This document shows, piece by piece, positions 8,233 through 15,205 of a stretch of 64,000 bases of DNA (its first letter is position 1; every line of letters starts with the position of its first letter). The DNA is from Nonomuraea turcica. Its GTDB lineage: Bacteria; Actinomycetota; Actinomycetes; Streptosporangiales; Streptosporangiaceae. The notes under the pieces were generated by a model. That model saw nothing but the letters and a program-made list of their open reading frames with translations. It ran no database searches and was not told where the DNA came from. The position numbers and the translations under genes are program-made. The stretch is taken from NCBI RefSeq assembly GCF_030718205.1, contig NZ_JAUZQF010000025.1, positions 108,686 through 172,685 on the forward strand, in the 5' to 3' direction.

Positions 8233-8643
8233 TTGCTGACCATCGGGGAGTTTGCGGGTCACGCCGGTGTCGCCACCTCGGCGCTGCGCTACTAGGAGGA
8301 GCTCGGCCTGCTTCCCGCGCCCGCCAGAATCTCGGGGCAGCGGCGCTACCAGGAATCGGCGGTCGCGCTGGTCGGCATCATCCTGCTCCTGCGTGACGTC
8401 GGATCCTCGCTGGCCGAGCAGAAGGCGCTCATGACCACGAGTGGGATCGCGCCGGATGAGTGGCGACGGCTCGCTCAGCACAAGCTGGCCGAACTCGACG
8501 ACCAGATCGCCAAAGCGCAGTCCGCCCGCGAGGCCATCGAACACGGCCTGCGCTGCCGCCACGAGGACATCGTGCAATGCCCCAACTTCCGCAGCCTCAT
8601 CACCGCCCGCCTGGCCGGCCAGTCGGAAGCCCACTCGCACTAA
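8233..8643 (+). pseudogene. MerR family regulator interrupted by an in-frame TAG
   Basis: Reading from TTG 8233 (GGTGGAGAG upstream) gives LTIGEFAGHAGVATSALRY, then TAG at 8293-8295, then EELGLLPAPARISGQRRY and the rest of a MerR protein to TAA at 8643 in the same frame. The MerR signature LRYYEELGLL shows that the stop replaces the second Tyr (TAC/TAT to TAG). Intact length would be about 136 residues: winged helix, a coiled-coil helix (KLAELDDQIAKAQSAREAIE) and a Cys pair (LRCRHEDIVQCPNF) as in thiol- or metal-type MerR proteins. Without suppression the gene is dead; re-initiation at ATG 8431 would give only the coiled-coil tail. Confidence 0.85.
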
Positions 8644-8647
8644 CAAG

Positions 8648-10003
8648 CTAGTGGTGCCGCGCCGGGTTGCGTCCCTCGCGGATGGACACCGAATTGGCAT
8701 GAGCGGGAAAGCCCTCGTGCTCCGCCAACGTGCGGATCGTGGGGGCGAGCCGCCAGAACCCCTCCTCCCCCAGCCTGGCGACCGCGATGCGCGTCAGGTA
8801 CGTGTGGACGGAGACGCCGCTGACCACTTTCGCGAACCCAGTGGTGGGGAGCGTCGCCGGGGTGCCGATCGCGAAGTTGGAGGCAGCCATCGTGGTCCAC
8901 TGGCCGAGCAGGACCGTGCCCGCATGCCGTACGAGCGCAAGCCAGGCCTCCGGATCGGCCACGGCCAGCTGAAGGTGCTCGGGTGCGTAGGTGTTGGCGA
9001 TGTCCATCGCCTCCTGCGGCGACCCGGCGAGCACGATGCCGCCGTTGTCGTGGATCGAGGCCCGCGCGTAGTCACGCCGAGGGGCGGGCAGGGCCGCAAT
9101 CTGCTTGGCGACCTCCTCGGCGGCCCGTCTGAGCACGCCGAGGTCGGTGCCCACGAGGACCGCGGAGGAGTCGGAGCCGTGCTCGGCCTCGTTGACCAGA
9201 TCCGCTGCCAGTAGCACAGGATCGGCTTGCGCGTCGCAGACGATCAGCGAGTCTGTCGGGCCGTAACCGACTTCGACCACGCAGCCGAGGCGCTGGACTT
9301 CCGTCATGGCGGCGCTCACGGCCGGGCTGCCAGGGCCGACGATCTTCCGGACTGCGGCGATCGTCTCGGTCCCACAGGCGAGGGCGGCGATCCCGGCAGG
9401 ACCGTTGCAGCGATAGATCTCCGTGATTCCCAAAGCGTCGGCCGCGGCGAGCACAGCAGGATCGACGCGGCCACCGGTGCCAGGAGTCGGTGGTACGACC
9501 AGAGCAATGCGCCGCACTCCCGCTACCACCGCGGGCGTCGCCACCATGATCGCCACTGAGGGGAACGATCCCTTGCCCGCCGGCACGTACAGACCGGTGC
9601 TTTCCACCGGTTTGACGAGCTCACCGAGTTGGATGCCGCCTACCTCGTCACGCCACCCCGCTCGGGCCAGCGCCGCCTCGTTGAACGCCCGGACCTGCGC
9701 GACAGCAACCTTGATCGCCTCGATCGTCCGGGTGGGCAGCGAAGCGACGGCCTGCCGAACCTCCTGCTCGCTCACCCGCAGGCCCGCAGGCTCGACGTCG
9801 ACGCCGTCGAACCGCGCCAGCGCCTCCACCAGCGCCTTGTCGCCTTCGGACCGCACGCGCTCGACCAGCTCGGCGATGGCCCGGGCCAGTTCCCCATGCG
9901 GGCCGAGGCGGTCAGCGACGCCACCCCGGCTGAACAGCCTGTGGCGCTCGGCATCGTCGGCCTCCCGCCAGTCGATGACGGCGGGGGACGTGATGGAGGT
10001 CAT
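8648..10003 (-). CDS. Histidinol dehydrogenase paralogue with altered metal ligands
   Basis: 451 residues from ATG 10003 (GGGAG seven bases upstream; an ATG at 10024 would add 7 residues). The whole HisD fold is present (VPAGKGSFPSVAIMVATPA, CNGPAGIAALACGTETIAAV, GPTDSLIVCD, YAPEHLQLAV with catalytic Glu-His, SGVSVHTYLTR, AHANSVSIRE). Two of four zinc ligands appear changed: the Gln of the QAEH motif is Asn (VNEAEHG), and the Asp expected before the Gly-Pro-Asn-His motif is Asn (AASNFAIGTP). It stands outside any his operon and is divergent from a TetR gene, so it is more likely a catabolic alcohol/aldehyde dehydrogenase of the HisD superfamily, like sulfopropanediol dehydrogenase, than the histidine enzyme. 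Substrate unknown. Confidence 0.8.
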   Translation of the reverse strand: MTSITSPAVIDWREADDAERHRLFSRGGVADRLGPHGELARAIAELVERVRSEGDKALVEALARFDGVDVEPAGLRVSEQEVRQAVASLPTRTIEAIKVAVAQVRAFNEAALARAGWRDEVGGIQLGELVKPVESTGLYVPAGKGSFPSVAIMVATPAVVAGVRRIALVVPPTPGTGGRVDPAVLAAADALGITEIYRCNGPAGIAALACGTETIAAVRKIVGPGSPAVSAAMTEVQRLGCVVEVGYGPTDSLIVCDAQADPVLLAADLVNEAEHGSDSSAVLVGTDLGVLRRAAEEVAKQIAALPAPRRDYARASIHDNGGIVLAGSPQEAMDIANTYAPEHLQLAVADPEAWLALVRHAGTVLLGQWTTMAASNFAIGTPATLPTTGFAKVVSGVSVHTYLTRIAVARLGEEGFWRLAPTIRTLAEHEGFPAHANSVSIREGRNPARHH

Positions 10004-10029
10004 GGCTGGACTCCCGTCGCTCAACTCAT

Positions 10030-10049
10030 GTTTGAACGAGCGTTCAAAC
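10030..10049. promoter_or_regulatory. TetR operator between HisD-like and TetR genes
   Basis: GTTTGAAC-GAGC-GTTCAAAC is a perfect 8-bp-arm inverted repeat, 26 bp from the HisD-like start and 55 bp from the TetR start. It is the only strong palindrome in this divergent promoter, so it is probably the operator of the adjacent TetR protein. Confidence 0.65.
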
Positions 10050-10104
10050 TATCTCGGCTTGTGTCAATCTTCCACACGCGAACGGCATCCGCCATGATGG
10101 CTGT

Positions 10105-10722
10105 GTGAACGCACGCAGCCGATCGGATCACCGCCGCGCGGAGATGGTCGCGGCCGCCCATGAAACGATCTCCGATTTCGGCCTCCCCGCGCTCTCCATC
10201 AGGGGGATCGCAGCAAAGATCGGCATGTCACCGGGTTCCGTGCTCTACCATTACCCGGACATCGCCGACCTGTTGTACGACGTGCATCGCACGCTGGTCG
10301 ACCGCTACGCGACCCGCCGCGTGCACACCACGGCGGCCATCCCAGAGCCGCCGCGAAAGATTGTGCATGCGTTCAGATCCGGACTCCCCTCCGGGCCCGA
10401 CGACGAGGTGTGCAAGGTCCTTTACGAGCTGCATGACCTCGGCTCCCGCCACGACCGCCACGCCGCCCTGATGACGTCCCTGTGGGATCGGGAGAAGCTG
10501 CTCTTCGAGTCGATCGTGGTGGCCGGGATCGCCTCCGGCGATTTTCACCCCCGCAGGTCTCCGGGCGAGCTGGCGGCCTCGTTCCTGGCCATGGAGGACG
10601 GGCTTGGCCTGCACATCGTCAGCCAAAACGCCTCCCTGTCCGTCCCGATGGCGCTCGATCTGCTCGTCTCGTTCGCCTCGGCGGAGCTGGGCTTGGATCT
10701 GCCCCGCCCCGCGCTGCGATGA
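10105..10722 (+). CDS. TetR/AcrR family transcriptional regulator
   Basis: 205 residues with GTG start and no clear ribosome site. The helix-turn-helix is at residues about 12-50 (EMVAAAHETISDFG, IRGIAAKIGMSPGSVLYHYPD). The C-terminal ligand domain resembles the BetI-like TetR_C group. It is divergent from the HisD-like dehydrogenase across a perfect palindrome, so it most likely represses that gene and itself. The ligand is unknown, presumably the dehydrogenase substrate. Confidence 0.88.
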   Translation: MNARSRSDHRRAEMVAAAHETISDFGLPALSIRGIAAKIGMSPGSVLYHYPDIADLLYDVHRTLVDRYATRRVHTTAAIPEPPRKIVHAFRSGLPSGPDDEVCKVLYELHDLGSRHDRHAALMTSLWDREKLLFESIVVAGIASGDFHPRRSPGELAASFLAMEDGLGLHIVSQNASLSVPMALDLLVSFASAELGLDLPRPALR

Positions 10723-10737
10723 CCGGTCATGGTCGCA

Positions 10738-12069
10738 TCAGGGACGGCCCAGCGCGCGATACTCCCAGCCCGCCGAACGCCAGACGTCCGCGTCGAGCGC
10801 GTGACGGCCGTCCACGATCCGGGTGCGCCGGACCACCTGTGCCAGCACCGTGGGGTCGATCTGGCGGAACTCGGCCCACTCGGTGAGCAGAACCACGACG
10901 TCCGCGTCCCTGGCCACGTCCATCGCGCTCGTGCCGTACCTGAGTTCCGGATACATGCGGCGGGCGTTGTCCAGCGCGGCCGGGTCGTACACCCGGACGG
11001 TGGCGCCCAGCCCGTGCATGGTTCTGGCCACGTCCAGAGCCGGCGCGTCCCTGATGTCGTCGGAGTTGGGCTTGAAGGCCGCGCCCAGGCAGGCGATGCG
11101 CGCGCCGTCGAGACGGCCGCCGAGCAGTTCCCTTACCAGGTCGATGGTCCGGGAACGGCGGCGCCGGTTGATCGCGTCGACCTCGCGGAGGAACGACACG
11201 GCCTGTCCGACGCCGATCTCCTCCGCCCGGTGTGCGAAGGCGCGGATGTCCTTGGGCAGGCAGCCGCCGCCGAAGCCCAGACCCGGCTGGAGGAACCGGC
11301 CACCGATCCGGTCGTCGTAGGCGAGGGCCTGGGCCAGGTCGCGGACGTCGGCTCCGGTGGCCTCGCAGACCTCCGCCATCGCGTTGATGTACGAGATCTT
11401 GGTGGCCAGAAAGGAGTTGGCGGCCATCTTGACCAGCTCGGCGGTGGCCAGGTCGGTGACCACGGTCGGGGTGCCGAGGTCGAGAATCGGCCGGAACGCA
11501 GCGGTCAGCCGCTCGCGTGCCCACTCGGAGGTGACGCCGAAGACCAGCCGGTCGGGACGCAGCGTGTCATCGACCGCGAAGCCTTCCCGCAGGAATTCCG
11601 GATTCCAGGCCAGCTCCACCTCCACCCCGGCGGGCGCCAGCTCACGCAGGAGGCCGAGCAGGTGGGGGGCGGTGCCGACGGGCACGGTGGACTTGCCGGC
11701 CACCAGACAGCGGCGGGTCAGGTGCGGAGCCAGGCCGCGCACGGCCGCCTCGACGTAGCTGAGGTCGCAGGCGTCCAGACCGGGCTGCTGCGGGGTGCCC
11801 ACGCAGATGAAGTGCACGTCCCCGTGCTCGGCCGCCTCCGCGTAGGAGGTGGTGAAGCGGAGCCGGCCCGACTCCAGGGTCTTGGCCAGCAGCTCGGGCA
11901 GGCCCGGCTCGAAGAACGGCACCTCTCCCGACCGCAGTTTCTGGATCTTGCGGTCGTCCACGTCGAGGCCGACCACGTCATAGCCCAGCGAGGCCATGCA
12001 GATGGCGTGCGTCGCCCCGAGGTAGCCGGTTCCGATCACGGTCAGCCGGGGGAGTTCGGCCTGGCTCAT
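10738..12069 (-). CDS. UDP-glucose/GDP-mannose dehydrogenase
   Basis: 443 residues, ATG start with AAAGGAAAG upstream. N-terminal Rossmann NAD domain (VIGTGYLGATHAICMASLGY), central dehydrogenase domain with WNPEFLREG and KMAANSFLATKISYIN, catalytic Cys270 in GFGGGCLPKD, and a C-terminal UDP-binding domain (ACLGAAFKPNSDDIRDAPAL). It performs the two-step oxidation of a nucleotide sugar to the uronic acid, most likely UDP-glucose to UDP-glucuronate; GDP-mannose to GDP-mannuronate cannot be excluded from sequence alone. It is the last gene of the exopolysaccharide operon and would supply the activated uronic acid to the glycosyltransferase at 17504-18763. Confidence 0.9.
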   Translation of the reverse strand: MSQAELPRLTVIGTGYLGATHAICMASLGYDVVGLDVDDRKIQKLRSGEVPFFEPGLPELLAKTLESGRLRFTTSYAEAAEHGDVHFICVGTPQQPGLDACDLSYVEAAVRGLAPHLTRRCLVAGKSTVPVGTAPHLLGLLRELAPAGVEVELAWNPEFLREGFAVDDTLRPDRLVFGVTSEWARERLTAAFRPILDLGTPTVVTDLATAELVKMAANSFLATKISYINAMAEVCEATGADVRDLAQALAYDDRIGGRFLQPGLGFGGGCLPKDIRAFAHRAEEIGVGQAVSFLREVDAINRRRRSRTIDLVRELLGGRLDGARIACLGAAFKPNSDDIRDAPALDVARTMHGLGATVRVYDPAALDNARRMYPELRYGTSAMDVARDADVVVLLTEWAEFRQIDPTVLAQVVRRTRIVDGRHALDADVWRSAGWEYRALGRP

Positions 12070-12109
12070 ATCGGTGTCTTTCCTTTCGCGTGTGGCAGGG
12101 GTTCCCTGG

Positions 12110-13288
12110 TCAGGAACAGCCGGCTTTCTTGGTGAGCGGGCCGCCGGTGACCTTGTTGTCGCAGGAGATCGTGTTTCCTCCCGCTGTGTCGTTGACGCCG
12201 ACGCCGCCCGAGTTGCCGAGGTGAATGACGTTGGCCCGGAACACGTTACGGGTGCCCCAGCCGTCCACGATCTCGTGGGTCTGGAAGCCGTCGGCGTTGG
12301 TGTTACTGCCGGTGTTGCCCTCGATGAGGTAGCCGTTGCCTTTGACGTCGACCCATGAGTCGTTGTGTTTGGAGCCCGCCAGGGTGGAGCCGTCGAAGAT
12401 GTTGCCGATGATGCGGCCGTCGGAGGTGCCCTCCTTGATGTCGATCGCCTCGGCGGTGGCCCGGATGACGTTGCCGCGCACGATGTTGCGGTCGCTGCGG
12501 TCCATCTGCCCTCCGGAGAAGCTGTCCCAGTTGCTCTCGGCGGTTCCGAGGTAGACGCCCTCGCCGAACTTCTCCCGGCGCAGCCCGGTCGCGTAGATCA
12601 TGCAGAACTGCACGGTGTTGTCGCTGCTGAAGTTGCGCAGGTGGACGGCCTCGTCTCCGATGTCGTGGACGGTCAGGCCCTGGATGATCGTGTTGCTGGT
12701 CCGGTCGGCCATGACACCCTTCTGGCTGTTGCGCACGGTGAAGCCGACGAGCCGCCAGTGGCTGACCTCCTTCAGGTGGAAGGCATAGCCCTTCTTGACG
12801 CCGCCGCCGTCGATGATCGCCTCGGATGGGCCGCAGACGAAGATCGGCTCAGCCTCCGTGCCGGCGGTCGCGGCCACGAACCTGCCCGCGTAGACACCCG
12901 GCTCCAGCTTGATCACCGCACCCGGCTCGACACCCTCCAGCGCCGCGGCCAGCTCCCCGGCGTCGCGAACCGTCACCGTGGCCTCGGGACAGTCGATCTT
13001 GCCCTCCCCCGTGGGGATCGCGATTGCGGGCGGCTCCTGCGACGGAGTGAACGCCTGAGCCTCCGCCTCTCCGTCGTCCTCCACCTGGGACTGCTGTCCC
13101 TCGTCCTCCGACTGGGACGCACCGCGCGAGTCCGACGTGCCCGTGCTCTTCGGCCGGATGTCCTCGATCGCGGTGCCCGGACCGTCGTCGCCGCCGAACA
13201 GGCCGCGGAGCAGCACCACGATCACCACCGTGATCGCCGCTCCGGCCACCATCCCCATCAGTGTCTTCCGGTCGATGTTCAGGCGCAT
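12110..13288 (-). CDS. Secreted right-handed parallel beta-helix protein (lyase- or epimerase-like)
   Basis: 392 residues. An N-terminal signal anchor (about residues 13-29, VAGAAITVVIVVLLRGL) and an acidic/Ser-rich linker (about 35-85) precede a single beta-helix: VTVRDAGELAAALEGVEPG and VIKLEPGVYAGRF at the entry, then strand turns such as HWRLVGFTVRNSQKGVMADR, NTIIQGLTVHDIGDEAVHL and NIVRGNVIRATAEAIDIKEG. The C-terminus has a Cys pair (ISCDNKV ... KAGCS). This is the fold of pectate lyases, polysaccharide lyase family 6 and mannuronan epimerases. It would work outside the membrane on the nascent polymer. The start follows the upstream stop by 3 bp and its ribosome site (GGGAGGAG) lies inside that gene. 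Lyase versus epimerase cannot be decided from sequence. Confidence 0.85.
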   Translation of the reverse strand: MRLNIDRKTLMGMVAGAAITVVIVVLLRGLFGGDDGPGTAIEDIRPKSTGTSDSRGASQSEDEGQQSQVEDDGEAEAQAFTPSQEPPAIAIPTGEGKIDCPEATVTVRDAGELAAALEGVEPGAVIKLEPGVYAGRFVAATAGTEAEPIFVCGPSEAIIDGGGVKKGYAFHLKEVSHWRLVGFTVRNSQKGVMADRTSNTIIQGLTVHDIGDEAVHLRNFSSDNTVQFCMIYATGLRREKFGEGVYLGTAESNWDSFSGGQMDRSDRNIVRGNVIRATAEAIDIKEGTSDGRIIGNIFDGSTLAGSKHNDSWVDVKGNGYLIEGNTGSNTNADGFQTHEIVDGWGTRNVFRANVIHLGNSGGVGVNDTAGGNTISCDNKVTGGPLTKKAGCS

Positions 13289-13291
13289 CGC

Positions 13292-15205
13292 TCAACTCCT
13301 CCCAGCAGGGGTCTCGGAGCCGGCGGTGCGCAGGATCCAGGTCGGCCGCTCCTCCAACACCATCTGCTTGTCGTACGGGTTGACGAGACGGCGGCCGACC
13401 CGCGGACCGTCGCCGCGGAGCGCCCGGAGCGCCGCGATCACGATCAGGAGGATGACTCCGAACCAGATCAGGTTCATCGGCTTGGCGATCCGCTTGACCA
13501 TCGTCCAGAAGCCGGCTGTGTTCTGCCACCCGACCGTGTTGTTCTGCGTGACGGCCAGTTTTCCCTTGGCCCGTGCGGTGTCGAGCGCGCTACGGCCGGC
13601 GCCGCCGAGGGTGTTGCCCGTGATCGCGGTGCCATCGGCCGCGCCGAGCACGGAGACCGCATGCAAAGACGCCGACTGCACCGTGTTGGCCGAAATGGTG
13701 GCCTTGGCGTCCCGGACATAGATGGCGGTCTGGGTATCCCGCACGATGTTGCCGCTGACCCGGGCCGACAGCACCCCGTCGCGGAGCGCGATGCCCTGGC
13801 TGCGCTGGCCCCTGAGGCGGTTGCCGGAGATCTGGACGTCGGTCGCGTCCTTGCTCACCACGATGCCCATCTCCCCGCCGACGACCTCGGTGGTCTGCAC
13901 GACAGGTTTGACGCCACCCTGAATCTCCACCCCATAGCGGCCGTTGTCCCGTGCCGTGCTGCTGATCAACGAGCTGCCGCCGAAGCTGCGCAGCGACTCG
14001 CCGGACGCCGAGGGCCCCCGGGCCAGCGGCAGGCCGCTGATGGTGAAACCGTTGCCGATGTTGCGCTCGGCCCGCGATCCGGTGATCGTGACGTTCTGCG
14101 TGCCCCGGGACAGCACGAACCCGTCGCCCCTGCTGCCGGTTACGGTGGTGTTCTCGACGGAGGCGTTGCGCGCGAAGCGGTGCAGCAGCACGCCGTGGAC
14201 CAGGCTTTCGGTGACCGACACGCCGGCGATCCTGGTCTCGTCGGAGGCCGTGATGAAGATCCCGTACGCGTTGCCAGTGATCTTGGTGTCGGTGATCACG
14301 CCGGTGACCAGGTTCGCCTCGGGGAGCCGATAGGCGACCTTTCTGGCGCCCATACCGTCCGTGATCTCGATCTCGTCGTCCCCGCCCCGGCTGGGCACGA
14401 GCAGGCCGTTCGGCAGCAGCATCCGCTGTCTGGTGGGCGCCGCCGACGCCTGCTCGGCGGGGACGACCTGATCCGCGGTCCGCGTCGGACGGTCGCTGCC
14501 GGTCAGCGCCACCCCACCGGTCGGGCCGCTCCAGAAGCCGAGGTGCTCCACCAGCGCGTGGCCCATCTTCAGCTCCCCGCCGACGGCGCGCAGGTAGGCC
14601 CGCCCGTCGGAGACCCTCGTGTCCGCCGTCCTGGCCTGAGCGTCCCAACTGGTGATCCGCACCGGATTCTGTGCCGAGCCGTTGATCCTGATGCTCGCGC
14701 CGAAGCCCACGATCGAGACGAACGCGCCGGGCTCGCTGCGCATCCGGATCACCAGCGGGCCGGTCGCGTTCTGCAGCACGAGTTTCGCGCCAGGACCGAG
14801 AAACAGGTTGATGCCGAGCACGTAGGACTCGTCCGACTGCTTCTGGAACTGCTCCTGGCCCAGCCGTTCCAGGTCGGCGATCCGGTACGGCTCGCGACGC
14901 TGCGGCAGAACCAGCGTCCGGCCGTTGGCCGAGCTGGAGATGTGCGGCACGCGCGCCTGCGCGGCGGCCGGTCCGCCCCTCGCCAGTGCGGACGACAGGG
15001 TCGCGCGGGTCTGCATGATCCGCAGCTCCTCCTGGTCGACCAGCGTCGACTGCTGCTGGGCGTCCGACTGGGATACCTGGTTGACACCCGGGAGCGGGGC
15101 GGGGCGATCGGTGAAGGACAGGTACGCCCAGGTGCCGCCGGCGACCAGACACAGCACCAGCACGACCAGGGACGTACGGCTCTTCCGGCGCCGTGAGCCG
15201 CTCAT
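13292..15205 (-). CDS. Membrane-anchored parallel beta-helix protein, paralogue 2
   Basis: 637 residues from ATG 15205, chosen because it overlaps the upstream stop (ATGA) and has GGAGG upstream. An N-terminal TM (LVVLVLCLVAGGTWAYLSF, about residues 13-31) is followed by a helical segment, an LVLPQRREPYRIADLERLGQ block, then long beta-helix repeats (NAYGIFITASDETRIAGVSV, NASVENTTVTGSRGDGFVLS, DVQISGNRLRGQRSQGIALR, ATISANTVQSASLHAVSV). The C-terminus has a second TM (KPMNLIWFGVILLIVIAALR) and a cytoplasmic tail with NPYDKQMVLEERP. It shares this architecture with the 15202-17502 product, so the two are paralogues and could form a heteromeric periplasm-facing assembly around the polymer exit. 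Enzymatic role (epimerisation, binding or guidance) is unknown. Confidence 0.85.
   Translation of the reverse strand: MSGSRRRKSRTSLVVLVLCLVAGGTWAYLSFTDRPAPLPGVNQVSQSDAQQQSTLVDQEELRIMQTRATLSSALARGGPAAAQARVPHISSSANGRTLVLPQRREPYRIADLERLGQEQFQKQSDESYVLGINLFLGPGAKLVLQNATGPLVIRMRSEPGAFVSIVGFGASIRINGSAQNPVRITSWDAQARTADTRVSDGRAYLRAVGGELKMGHALVEHLGFWSGPTGGVALTGSDRPTRTADQVVPAEQASAAPTRQRMLLPNGLLVPSRGGDDEIEITDGMGARKVAYRLPEANLVTGVITDTKITGNAYGIFITASDETRIAGVSVTESLVHGVLLHRFARNASVENTTVTGSRGDGFVLSRGTQNVTITGSRAERNIGNGFTISGLPLARGPSASGESLRSFGGSSLISSTARDNGRYGVEIQGGVKPVVQTTEVVGGEMGIVVSKDATDVQISGNRLRGQRSQGIALRDGVLSARVSGNIVRDTQTAIYVRDAKATISANTVQSASLHAVSVLGAADGTAITGNTLGGAGRSALDTARAKGKLAVTQNNTVGWQNTAGFWTMVKRIAKPMNLIWFGVILLIVIAALRALRGDGPRVGRRLVNPYDKQMVLEERPTWILRTAGSETPAGRS

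Noticed and set aside
8648..10003. Calling the HisD paralogue hisD of histidine biosynthesis
   Set aside because: No other his genes nearby, own TetR, and two altered zinc ligands; the symbol is withheld.
12365..15196. 943-codon plus-strand open frame
   Set aside because: Antisense to the beta-helix genes. Composition is His/Arg/Gly/Asp-rich shadow coding and no family is recognisable; the minus-strand genes have signal peptides, TM segments, ribosome sites and overlaps.
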